A DNA stretch of 64,000 bases, from NCBI RefSeq assembly GCF_900168065.1, contig NZ_FUZZ01000003.1:868001-932000 (forward strand), given 5' to 3'. Under the pieces are notes generated by a model. It was given only the letters and a program-made list of their open reading frames with translations, was not told the DNA's origin and searched no databases. The stretch is from Chitinophaga ginsengisegetis (GTDB taxonomy: Bacteria; Bacteroidota; Bacteroidia; Chitinophagales; Chitinophagaceae). Numbering within the stretch: position 1 is the first letter of the stretch; every line of letters begins with the position of its first letter. Positions 18,116 to 25,810 of the stretch are shown here, in pieces. Position numbers and translations under genes: made by a program.

Positions 18116-18430
18116 AGGACTTAAGGGTGTTTTCTGATTAGAAAATAACGAAAAATACCGGCATCTCTAAAATTGGACTTCTCTTCTTTTTCAAAGAGTT
18201 AAGTTGGCATAGGATTATTACTACCAAAATTGGATTTTATCCTGCACAAATCAATACTACTTCCGTGTAATTTTTAAGTTTTATGTGTTATGCTTTTGTA
18301 AAACGCGCAAAAAAGAGCAAGCGGTAAAATGCTTGCTCTTAACGAGTTATAAATATATTTTCGTATAGTCATATACGGGAGGTGCTATTAAGAGTGGTAT
18401 ACCCCTTAATTACATAGCACAACAGTATGA
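18116..18430. other. Intergenic region between small ORF and asd
   Basis: 315 bases. It contains the asd terminator (18306-18340, minus strand) and two copies of AAAATTGGA (18169 and 18227 regions) upstream of the small gene. No other gene is visible. Confidence 0.5.
18306..18340 (-). terminator. Rho-independent terminator of asd
   Basis: AAGAGCAAGC (18313-18322) pairs with 18331-18340 across an 8-base loop. On the minus strand the stem is followed by TTTTTTGCGC, a proper T-run. Confidence 0.85.
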
Positions 18431-19420
18431 TTACAGCCAGTTTTTACTGCTAAGGTATTCTGCTATCTGTACGGCATTGGTAGCTGCTCCCTTGCGAAGG
18501 TTGTCTGCTACTATCCACATATTCACTGTTTTAGGCTGTGTTTCATCCCTGCGGATACGGCCTACAAACACTTCATCTTTATCGTGTGCATCCTTTGGCA
18601 TCGGGTATAAAGCCTTAGACGGATCGTCTACAACTATTACTCCTGGCGTTTTTTCAAGCAATGCTCTCAGTTCTGCCACATCGTATTCATTTTCAAACTC
18701 TATGTTCACCGCTTCACTATGACCACCCATCACCGGAATACGTACAGTCGTAGCCGTTACCAGGATGCTGTCATCTCTCATAATCTTCTTGGTTTCATTT
18801 ACCATCTTCATCTCTTCTTTCGTATAGCCGTTATCGAGAAACACGTCTATCTGCGGAATAACATTCAGATCTATCGGATAAGCATATGCCATTTCACCGG
18901 TGATGCCTTGTCTTTCATTCATCAATTGGGTTACTGCCTTTACACCGGTACCGGTTACCGACTGGTAGGTAGATACTACTACCCTTTTGATTTTATATTT
19001 TTCGTGCAGGGGTTTCAGCACCAGCACCATCTGGATAGTAGAACAGTTAGGATTGGCAATAATTTTATCTTCCTGCGTAATGGCATCGCCATTTACTTCC
19101 GGCACTACCAGTTTCTTGGTAGGGTCCATTCTCCAGGCGCTGGAATTATCAATTACCGTAATACCTGCGGCTGCAAATTTAGGCGCCCACTCCAGGGAGG
19201 TACTGCCACCGGCAGAAAAGATAGCCACATTTGGTTGCATGGAAATCGCCGTATCAGCACTTACCACCTTCCAGGTCTTGCCCTTAAATGTTACTTCCTT
19301 ACCAACGGACTTCTCGGAAGCCACGGGAATCAATTCAGTAACGGGAAAATTTCTTTCCGTTAACACCTGTAACATTTTTGAGCCAACCAGTCCGGTCGCT
19401 CCAACTACGGCAACTTTCAT
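18431..19420 (-). CDS. asd: Aspartate-semialdehyde dehydrogenase
   Basis: 329 residues, usual length. It reduces aspartyl-4-phosphate to aspartate-semialdehyde with NADPH, the branch-point step to lysine/diaminopimelate, threonine and methionine. Seen: NADP-binding GATGLVG (7-13), FSAGGSTS, the active-site Cys126 in NPNCSTIQ, and the catalytic His region in RIPVMGGHSEAVN (about residue 234). It is a single gene with its own terminator. Confidence 0.97.
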   Translation of the reverse strand: MKVAVVGATGLVGSKMLQVLTERNFPVTELIPVASEKSVGKEVTFKGKTWKVVSADTAISMQPNVAIFSAGGSTSLEWAPKFAAAGITVIDNSSAWRMDPTKKLVVPEVNGDAITQEDKIIANPNCSTIQMVLVLKPLHEKYKIKRVVVSTYQSVTGTGVKAVTQLMNERQGITGEMAYAYPIDLNVIPQIDVFLDNGYTKEEMKMVNETKKIMRDDSILVTATTVRIPVMGGHSEAVNIEFENEYDVAELRALLEKTPGVIVVDDPSKALYPMPKDAHDKDEVFVGRIRRDETQPKTVNMWIVADNLRKGAATNAVQIAEYLSSKNWL

Positions 19421-19449
19421 TTTGTTTTACATTTTTAATTTTGGAAGCC

Positions 19450-19457
19450 CAAAATTA
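19450..19457 (-). promoter_or_regulatory. -7 element of asd
   Basis: Reads TAATTTTG on the minus strand, 30 bases upstream of the asd start codon. The -33 element is not clear. Confidence 0.4.
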
Positions 19458-19568
19458 ACATATAGCCCCCGCTTTTCATAACATTAAGATTTTTTTTTAC
19501 CATTTACATGGCATTAACACCAGGTGATCAACAGAATGCTAAGTTTGAAAGCTATAAAATAATTGTTC

Positions 19569-21278
19569 ATGCGGTTACCCATTGTTTGTTTCTGCCTGCT
19601 GCTGCAGGCCCTCCCCGGTTTCACCCAAACACCGGCCATTTATGACGTGGTTATTCATGAAGTAATGCCGAAACCCTCTCCTGTAGCAGGCTTGCCGCCT
19701 TATGAATATATAGAACTGCGGAACATCAGCACCACACCCGTGCAGCTGAGCAACTGGCGCCTCGCGGTAAACAGGCGGGAAGTAGCGCTGCCGGCCTGTT
19801 TGCTGCAGCCCGACAGCTTGCTGGTGCTATGCACTCCGGGCGCAGTAAGCAGTTATAACATTCCCAATATCAGGGGAATAGACCGTTTCCCGGCAATAGC
19901 AGACGACAGTGCACTGATTGTTTTATATGATGCATTCAGAAGGGTGATACATGCGGTAGATTACCATCAAGGGTGGTATGCAGGTGGAAAGGCCGGCAGG
20001 GGCGGCATCAGCCTGGAAATGATCAATACGGCATTTCCGTGCAGCGGAAAAGTAAACTGGACAGCCAGCACCGCTGCTGCTGGCGGCACACCCGGTTTCA
20101 TTAATGCCGTGGCAGCAAATACCCCCGACGTTTCCAAACCGGACCTGTTATTTGCCGCCATTGCAGACAGCATACATGTATTATTGCACTTCAGTAGAAC
20201 GCTGGATAGCGCACTGGCAGCCAATCCTGCACATTATGAAATCAGTGGTGGATTGCGTGTAACCTCCTGCCGGGTACTGCCTCCGGTATTCAGCAGCGTA
20301 GAACTGCAGCTTGATGCGGCTATCCGGCCACAGGAGGTATACACCATCACCAGCAACGGGGTGGCAGATTGCAACGGCGCTACCAGTAATACCTATAACA
20401 GTGTTACGCTGGGCATACCGCAACAACCGGTTGGCAACGATATATTAATCAATGAAGTACTGTTTTATCCGCCTGCCGGCATCCCTGAATTTATTGAACT
20501 GTATAACGCCAGCGGGAAGGTGGTGAACTTAAATGAGCTGCGTGCTTGCGCCCGTACCGCCGGTGGCGGGTTAGGCGTTTTTAAAAAGATAACCACCAGC
20601 GGCCGTTTGCTGATGCCCGGGCAATTGCTGGCATTGACTACCAACAAAGATTTGCTTTGCAGCTACTACCATTGCCGGTCGCCGGAAAATATCCAGGAAG
20701 TAAGCAGCCTGCCGTCTATGCCGTTGGACGGAGGCGATGTGGTGCTGCTGCGGGTTGATAGTACGATTATAGATGAACTACCCTATACCAGCGGACAACA
20801 CTTTCCGCTGGCGAGTGAATTGCAGGGCATTTCGCTGGAGCGGTTGCAGTACCAGCTTCCGGCTTCTGACGCTGCCAACTGGCATTCTGCTGCTGCCACA
20901 GCGGGATATGCCACCCCCGGGTGGCTCAATTCCCAGCGCCGCGGCGATGCAGGCGATTCGCTGAATATTGCATTGTTGCCGGAAGTGTTTTCCCCTGATC
21001 ACGACGGAACCGCTGATGTAACGCAGCTTTCCTGGCAACTGCCCGCTCCTGGCTTTGTGGGCAATGTTACTGTGTATGACCTGCAGGGTAAACCGGTGCG
21101 GTACCTGGCCCGCAATATATTGATGGGAAATACCGGATATTTGCCGTGGGATGGAACTGGAGAAAATGCAGTAGTTTTGCCACCAGGGATTTATATATTT
21201 TTTATAGAGATATTTAATCTTCAGGGGTACGTGAAACGCTGTAAACGCACGGTGGTCATGGCACGAAAGTTGAATTGA
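19569..21278 (+). CDS. Secreted lamin-tail-domain protein with gliding/T9SS-type C-terminus
   Basis: 569 residues from the ATG at 19569 (an in-frame TTG lies two codons upstream). A signal peptide (MRLPIVCFCLLLQALPGFTQ) is followed by a lamin-tail-like domain starting IYDVVIHEVMPKP...YEYIELRNIS, an intermediate sandwich (about 190-280), a second lamin-tail-like domain starting NDILINEVLFYPP...PEFIELYNAS, and a C-terminal domain with LPEVFSPDHDGTADV...VTVYDLQGKPV...WDGTGENAVVLPPGIYIF. The last part is a FlgD/CHU_C-type sandwich like the type B T9SS sorting domain. Probably an exported cell-surface or extracellular protein. Lamin-tail domains in bacteria often accompany nucleases, but no nuclease motif is seen here. 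Confidence 0.82.
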   Translation: MRLPIVCFCLLLQALPGFTQTPAIYDVVIHEVMPKPSPVAGLPPYEYIELRNISTTPVQLSNWRLAVNRREVALPACLLQPDSLLVLCTPGAVSSYNIPNIRGIDRFPAIADDSALIVLYDAFRRVIHAVDYHQGWYAGGKAGRGGISLEMINTAFPCSGKVNWTASTAAAGGTPGFINAVAANTPDVSKPDLLFAAIADSIHVLLHFSRTLDSALAANPAHYEISGGLRVTSCRVLPPVFSSVELQLDAAIRPQEVYTITSNGVADCNGATSNTYNSVTLGIPQQPVGNDILINEVLFYPPAGIPEFIELYNASGKVVNLNELRACARTAGGGLGVFKKITTSGRLLMPGQLLALTTNKDLLCSYYHCRSPENIQEVSSLPSMPLDGGDVVLLRVDSTIIDELPYTSGQHFPLASELQGISLERLQYQLPASDAANWHSAAATAGYATPGWLNSQRRGDAGDSLNIALLPEVFSPDHDGTADVTQLSWQLPAPGFVGNVTVYDLQGKPVRYLARNILMGNTGYLPWDGTGENAVVLPPGIYIFFIEIFNLQGYVKRCKRTVVMARKLN

Positions 21279-21343
21279 CGCACGACCCCGTTGCCGGCTT
21301 TTTCCAAGCCAAAAATAGCCGTGGGCAATCTATTATAATTATT

Positions 21344-21351
21344 TATATTTG
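21344..21351 (+). promoter_or_regulatory. -7 element of the DUF5606 gene
   Basis: TATATTTG matches TAnnTTTG, 21 bases before the ATG at 21372, giving a very short leader. Confidence 0.5.
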
Positions 21352-21371
21352 CGCTTCCTAAAAATTTGAAC

Positions 21372-22046
21372 ATGCAGTACAGAGAAATTGTTGCAGTAAC
21401 CGGATTGGGCGGTTTGTTTCAGTTAGTAGCCAGTAAACAAGATGGCGCCATCGTAAGGTCACTGGAAGATAAAAGTACAAGGTTTGTATCTTCCCGCGTG
21501 CATAATTTTACTCCACTGGAAAGTATTGAAGTATTCACTACCGGCGAAAATGTAAACCTGGCTGAGGTATTCAAGGCCATGGAGGAAAAAGCAGCGGCAC
21601 ACCCGCCTGTAGCTGGTAAAGCAGACAACAATGCTATCAAAGCTTATTTCAAAAGCGTATTCCCTGAATTCGATGAAGACAGAGTGTATGTGAGTGATAT
21701 GAAGAAGATGGTAAAATGGTTTGGTATCCTCAAAGCAAACGATCTGTTGAAATTTGATGAGATCCTCGCCGAAGGTGATGGTGAAGCGGAAGAAGTGGCA
21801 GTAGAAGAAACCGCTGCTCCGGAGAAAAAGAAGAAAGCAGCTCCTGAAGCTACTGAAGAAGCAGCTACAGAAGAAAAGCCTAAGAAGCCACGCGCTAAAA
21901 AGGCCGCTGAAAAAGAAGAAGGCGAAACAGGCGCTGAAGAAAAAGCACCTAAGAAAGCCAAAGCTAAGAAAGATGATGCACCGGCAGCAGAAGGCGAAGA
22001 GCCTAAAAAAGTTGCTAAGCCACGCAAGAAGAAAACAGAAGAATAG
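21372..22046 (+). CDS. DUF5606 domain protein with Lys/Glu/Ala-rich tail
   Basis: 224 residues. The N-terminal 135 residues (MQYREIVAVTGLGGLFQLVASK...) are the DUF5606 domain typical of Bacteroidota. From about residue 140 the protein is a low-complexity tail of Ala, Glu, Pro and Lys with KKPRAKKA-type blocks, ending KPRKKKTEE, similar to histone-H1-like or AlgP-like tails. The basic blocks suggest nucleic-acid contact, but no function is established. A TTG two codons upstream is in frame; the ATG is preferred. The tail repeats may vary in length between strains. Confidence 0.85.
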   Translation: MQYREIVAVTGLGGLFQLVASKQDGAIVRSLEDKSTRFVSSRVHNFTPLESIEVFTTGENVNLAEVFKAMEEKAAAHPPVAGKADNNAIKAYFKSVFPEFDEDRVYVSDMKKMVKWFGILKANDLLKFDEILAEGDGEAEEVAVEETAAPEKKKKAAPEATEEAATEEKPKKPRAKKAAEKEEGETGAEEKAPKKAKAKKDDAPAAEGEEPKKVAKPRKKKTEE

Positions 22047-22097
22047 TAAGGATCCGGGTTGTCTGATGATTGAAGCAAACATCAGCCGGCAAAATAT

Positions 22098-22145
22098 TTC
22101 AGGCTTCTATTTACAGAGATCTTTTTCTGTAAATAGAAGCCTGAA
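22098..22145 (+). terminator. 19-bp perfect hairpin after DUF5606 gene
   Basis: Arms 22098-22116 and 22127-22145 pair perfectly; the loop AGATCTTTTT is T-rich. Located between two co-directional genes, about 110 bases before the M3 peptidase. Confidence 0.75.
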
Positions 22146-22253
22146 TCGTTTTAGCATTCCCGATATTTAACGATTCTTTTAGCCGGAAACACCCGGCATT
22201 AGCGTAAAATTGCCTAAATTTCTACATCCGAAAATTTAAAAATAACAGATAGC

Positions 22254-23975
22254 ATGGATAAACTAAGTGCAGATATAAAGAAACTACCGCGTACATTTCT
22301 CCCGGAAGATTTTAAAGTAACTACCTGGGATACCCTGCAGCCTTACTTTGAAGCGCTGAAGGAAAGAAAGATCAATAGCGTATCAGACCTGGAAAAATGG
22401 CTGAAAGATATGAGCGAACTGGAAGCAGTGATCAGTGAAGATGCCTGCTGGCGCCAGATCCGAATGACCTGCGACATCACCGATAAATCACTTGAGGAAG
22501 CCTTCGCTTACTTCTGTATGGAAATTCAGCCCAAACTGCAACCCTATGCAGATGCGCTCAATAAAAAATTGCTGGAAAGCCCGTTTGTAAAAGAACTGGA
22601 TGCCGACCTGTATAAAACGTATCTCCGCAATGTAGAGAAACAGGTGAAACTGTTCCGCGAGGAAAATATTCCTATCCAGGCGGAACTGAGTGTAATGGCA
22701 CAACAATATGGTGCCATTGCAGGTAAAATGACCATCAAAGTAAAAGACCAGGAATATACCCTGCAACAGGCAGCTAAATTCCTGGAGAACAGCGACCGTT
22801 CCCTGCGGGAAGAAGTGTTCACCAAAACCGGCGCCCGTCGCCTGGAAGACAGGAAAGCACTGGATGACCTGTACACGGGGCTGATTTTAAAACGTGACCA
22901 GGTAGCAAAAAATGCGGGCTTCGCTAATTACCGCGACTATAAATTTGAAGAACTGGGTCGCTTCGACTATACAAAAGAAGACGCCTTCCAGTTTCATGAA
23001 GCCATCAAAGCGCATATTGTTCCCCTGGTACAACAGATCCTGGAAAAGCAGAAAGCCAAACTGCAGCTGGATACCCTGCGTCCCTGGGACACAGAAGCAG
23101 AACCAGCGGGTGTGAAGCCACTGGAGCCGTTCCACACAGGTGAAGAGCTGGTGAATAAAGCCATCGCCACCTTTGATGAACTGGGTCCCTTCTTTGGCAA
23201 TTGCCTCCGGGTGATGAAACAAATGGGCCGCTTCGACCTGGAAAGCCGTAATGGTAAAGCGCCGGGTGGCTATAACTGCCCGCTGGCGGAAACAGGCGTG
23301 CCTTTCATTTTTATGAATGCCGCCGGACAAATGAAAGATCTTACCACAATGGTACACGAAGGTGGCCACGCGGTACACTCTTTCCTCAGCCATCACCTGG
23401 CACTCAGCGCCTTCAAGGAATACCCGATGGAGATAGCTGAAGTAGCCAGCATGAGCATGGAGTTATTTACTATGGACTACTGGAACATTTTCTTTGATGA
23501 CGAAACACAGCTGCGCCGCGCACGGTTACAGCAATTGGAAAGGGCCATCACCATTTTCCCGTGGATTGCCACCATCGATAAATTCCAGCACTGGATCTAT
23601 GAACATCCGCAGCACACCATAGAAGAACGTACCGCCAAATGGCTGGAAATACTGAATGAATTTTCCCCTGCAGTGGTTGACTGGAGCGGCCACGAAGATT
23701 ACCGTGCTATCACCTGGCAAAAGCAACTGCACCTGTTTGAAGTGCCTTTCTATTACATAGAATACGGTATTGCGCAACTGGGAGCTATTGCCATGTGGAA
23801 GCAATTCAAGGAAAACAAAACACAGGCTTTGGATAACTACGTACAGGCGTTAAGTTTAGGTAATACCAAAACGTTGCCTGAGTTGTATAAAGCGGCAGGA
23901 ATTAAATTTGATTTTTCTCCGGCTTATGTGAAGGAACTGGCCGATTTCGTGAAAGCGGAAATAGAAAAGATATAG
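22254..23975 (+). CDS. M3 family oligoendopeptidase (PepF-like)
   Basis: 573 residues, usual length for M3B peptidases. The zinc motif HEGGH is at 368-372, inside TTMVHEGGHAVHSFLSHH, with the downstream Glu ligand in KEYPMEIAEVASMSMELF. The N-terminal half is the helical clamp that restricts substrates to short peptides. No signal peptide, so cytoplasmic peptide turnover is expected. The ATG at 22254 follows an A-rich Bacteroidota-type leader. Confidence 0.95.
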   Translation: MDKLSADIKKLPRTFLPEDFKVTTWDTLQPYFEALKERKINSVSDLEKWLKDMSELEAVISEDACWRQIRMTCDITDKSLEEAFAYFCMEIQPKLQPYADALNKKLLESPFVKELDADLYKTYLRNVEKQVKLFREENIPIQAELSVMAQQYGAIAGKMTIKVKDQEYTLQQAAKFLENSDRSLREEVFTKTGARRLEDRKALDDLYTGLILKRDQVAKNAGFANYRDYKFEELGRFDYTKEDAFQFHEAIKAHIVPLVQQILEKQKAKLQLDTLRPWDTEAEPAGVKPLEPFHTGEELVNKAIATFDELGPFFGNCLRVMKQMGRFDLESRNGKAPGGYNCPLAETGVPFIFMNAAGQMKDLTTMVHEGGHAVHSFLSHHLALSAFKEYPMEIAEVASMSMELFTMDYWNIFFDDETQLRRARLQQLERAITIFPWIATIDKFQHWIYEHPQHTIEERTAKWLEILNEFSPAVVDWSGHEDYRAITWQKQLHLFEVPFYYIEYGIAQLGAIAMWKQFKENKTQALDNYVQALSLGNTKTLPELYKAAGIKFDFSPAYVKELADFVKAEIEKI

Positions 23976-23980
23976 TAAGG

Positions 23981-24029
23981 ATGCCTTTGTTAATGTTCCG
24001 CATGGCGGCATTAACAAAGGCATTTTTTT
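23981..24029. terminator. 15-bp hairpin terminator between convergent genes
   Basis: ATGCCTTTGTTAATG (23981-23995) is complementary to 24009-24023 and is followed on the plus strand by seven T that run into the stop codon of the minus-strand regulator gene. Confidence 0.85.
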
Positions 24030-24462
24030 ATTTACAGGATTTACAAACCCCACTCACCACTACTTCCACATTATGTGCTGCATAACCTTTGGGAAGCTGT
24101 ATTTGCGGAACATCTGTTTCATCTAAACAAATGGTATTACCACATTCTTCACACTTGAAATGAATATGATGATCGTGGTGGTGATGCTCCGAACACTCCG
24201 ACTTACATAAAGCGTAGCGTACAGAGGTATCTGTAGTAGGTATTTTATGAATGATTCCTTTGTCGAGGAATGTTTGTAAGGTACGGTATACGGTTACACG
24301 GTCGAACGACTGACCAGCCAGCTTTTCAAAATCGCTATGTTCCAGCGCACCGTTGCTTTTCATGAACAGTTCCAGGATCCTTGTCCGGGTTTCTGTTACA
24401 CTCAGCTTGCTTTCGCGTAGTATACTGCCAATTCGTTCTGTTATTTGTTGTTTGGTGCCCAT
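24028..24462 (-). CDS. Fur/Zur family transcriptional regulator
   Basis: 144 residues. An N-terminal winged helix (about 10-80; SVTETRTRILELF, FDRVTVYRTLQTFLDKGIIHKI) precedes a His-rich metal region ECSEHHHHDHHIHF, and then CEECGNTICLD and a C-terminal CKSCK that together form the structural Cys4 zinc site. Fur-family repressors bind Fe, Zn, Mn or peroxide signals. The neighbouring COG0523 GTPase, MerC-like protein and ZnuD-like receptor point to zinc, so Zur is the best guess. The gene is 13 bases downstream of sco1 in the same operon. The exact metal cannot be settled from sequence. Confidence 0.88.
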   Translation of the reverse strand: MGTKQQITERIGSILRESKLSVTETRTRILELFMKSNGALEHSDFEKLAGQSFDRVTVYRTLQTFLDKGIIHKIPTTDTSVRYALCKSECSEHHHHDHHIHFKCEECGNTICLDETDVPQIQLPKGYAAHNVEVVVSGVCKSCK

Positions 24463-24475
24463 GATGAAAAAAACT

Positions 24476-25102
24476 TTATTCTTCCATTAAACGGTCTATG
24501 TCTTCAATCAATTTATCTACGTCCTGTTTTTTAGTGCCTTCATACAAACCGCGGATCTGTCCTGCTTTATCAACCAATGCAAACCATTGGGTGTGTACAA
24601 AATCTTCTTCCCCGGTATATACGCCATCGTCTACCAGGTAACCTTGCCTGGCCAACCGGTAGAGCTGTTTCTTGTCGCCGGTAAGGAACCACCAGTTTTT
24701 AGAATCAGCGCCATGTTTGGCGGCATATGCCTTTAGTACCGGCACGCTGTCGTGTTCGGGATCTACCGTATGGGAAAGGATCAGGAAGCTGGGATTGTCT
24801 TTATACTTCGCATATACCTTGTCCATATTGGCATTCATCTTCGGACAAATACCGGTGCAGGTGGTAAAAAAGAACTCAGATACATAAATTTTGCCTTCAA
24901 CGTCTGTCTTCGTTTTCGTGCGGCCTTCCTGGTCTGTAAAGGAAAATCCGGGGATAGTATGTCCCGGCGCCCCCAGGTGAGGTAACTTGTCTTTTCCAAA
25001 GAAGGTACCTGTTTCTCCTTTAATAATATAACCGGCATAGGTCAGGAAACCTGCGCTCAACAACACAAAAAACGAAATCAGTATAATTGCTTTCTTCGAC
25101 AT
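24476..25102 (-). CDS. SCO1/SenC family copper/redox protein
   Basis: 208 residues. One N-terminal membrane anchor (about 5-25) and a thioredoxin-fold domain with the copper-binding CTGIC (CxxxC) motif and the distal His in ILSHTVDPEHDSVPVLKAYA. SCO proteins deliver copper to the CuA site of cytochrome oxidase or act as thiol reductases in the periplasm. A second SCO gene lies in the oxidase cluster at 46.6 kb, so this copy, encoded with a Fur/Zur regulator, may serve another copper- or metal-related task. First gene of a two-gene operon. Confidence 0.93.
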   Translation of the reverse strand: MSKKAIILISFFVLLSAGFLTYAGYIIKGETGTFFGKDKLPHLGAPGHTIPGFSFTDQEGRTKTKTDVEGKIYVSEFFFTTCTGICPKMNANMDKVYAKYKDNPSFLILSHTVDPEHDSVPVLKAYAAKHGADSKNWWFLTGDKKQLYRLARQGYLVDDGVYTGEEDFVHTQWFALVDKAGQIRGLYEGTKKQDVDKLIEDIDRLMEE

Positions 25103-25131
25103 AGGTATGATTCCTTGTTTTATTCGATATA

Positions 25132-25139
25132 CAAAGGTA
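25132..25139 (-). promoter_or_regulatory. -7 element of the sco1-fur operon
   Basis: Reads TACCTTTG on the minus strand, about 30 bases upstream of the sco1 start codon. No clear -33 partner at the normal distance. Confidence 0.45.
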
Positions 25140-25250
25140 GCACATAGTTAACAGATGCCCATCAGTGCAATGCATCTCTTATTTTTTTAACACGCCTGCA
25201 ACATTTTATAGTTGAAAAAATAAATTATCTGAAGATAAGAGATATTTTAA

Positions 25251-25269
25251 TTTGCAACATTGTTGCAAA
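25251..25269. promoter_or_regulatory. Perfect palindrome, candidate Zur/Fur operator
   Basis: TTTGCAACATTGTTGCAAA: two 8-base arms, exact complements, with a 3-base centre. It covers the TTTG (-33) element of the promoter reading into the MerC/COG0523 genes, so a bound repressor would block RNA polymerase. Length and symmetry are typical of Fur-family boxes. A fur-type gene lies in the divergent operon. Confidence 0.65.
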
Positions 25270-25283
25270 TTTACGTAGTTTTG
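25251..25283 (+). promoter_or_regulatory. Promoter of the MerC-COG0523 operon
   Basis: TTTG (25251-25254) and TAGTTTTG (25276-25283) are 21 bases apart, matching the Bacteroidota consensus. The start codon follows 21 bases downstream. Confidence 0.7.
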
Positions 25284-25304
25284 TCCGGATAGAAAAATGG
25301 GAAC

Positions 25305-25748
25305 ATGGAAGTGAATATTTTAAAGAAGATGAGTTTGGACACTATTGGAATAGGGGCTTCCCTGTTGTGTGCCGTGCACTGCGCCTTACTCCCTTTGCTG
25401 CTCACGGTATTGCCATTGGTGGGATCGCACGTATTGGAAAATGAAATGCTGGAGTATGGCTTATTGTCTTTCTCCTTTGGGGTAGGCTGTTTGTCGCTGG
25501 GACGGGGATATTTCAGGCATCACCGGCGCATAGCGCCCCTGCTGATCTTTACCGTGGGGTTTGCCTGGTTACTGGGAGGGCATTTCGGGATTGCCGGCGG
25601 TTTCTGGGAACCTGTTGTCATCTTTGCCGGTGCGGCAGGAGTAACGGGCGCGCATATACTAAACCTGAAACGTTGTAAACAATGCGCTACGGTTAAAGGC
25701 CACCCCCATGAACATAGCCGGCGGCATCTGCCGGCTGGCGGGCTGTAA
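25305..25748 (+). CDS. MerC domain-containing membrane protein
   Basis: 147 residues with four predicted membrane segments and the MerC-type motif LLCAVHCALLP in the first helix (two Cys and a His that can bind a metal), a second pair CKQC after the last helix, and a His-containing tail (HPHEHSRRH). MerC proteins move mercury or other soft metals across the inner membrane. Here there are no mer genes; the next gene is a zinc-type COG0523 GTPase, so a role in zinc or related metal supply under Zur control is more likely. Confidence 0.82.
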   Translation: MEVNILKKMSLDTIGIGASLLCAVHCALLPLLLTVLPLVGSHVLENEMLEYGLLSFSFGVGCLSLGRGYFRHHRRIAPLLIFTVGFAWLLGGHFGIAGGFWEPVVIFAGAAGVTGAHILNLKRCKQCATVKGHPHEHSRRHLPAGGL

Positions 25749-25810
25749 AACTGCTGAAACAATTGCTGTAATTAAAATACGCACACACATAGCAATATAA
25801 CTTATCACAT

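Noticed and set aside
18107..18120. 14-base match to the small-RNA core (TGGTTTTCATAGGA)
   Set aside because: It is the start-codon region of the small minus-strand gene, lacks the GATATGG part and any terminator; a 14-base match is expected by chance in 64 kb.
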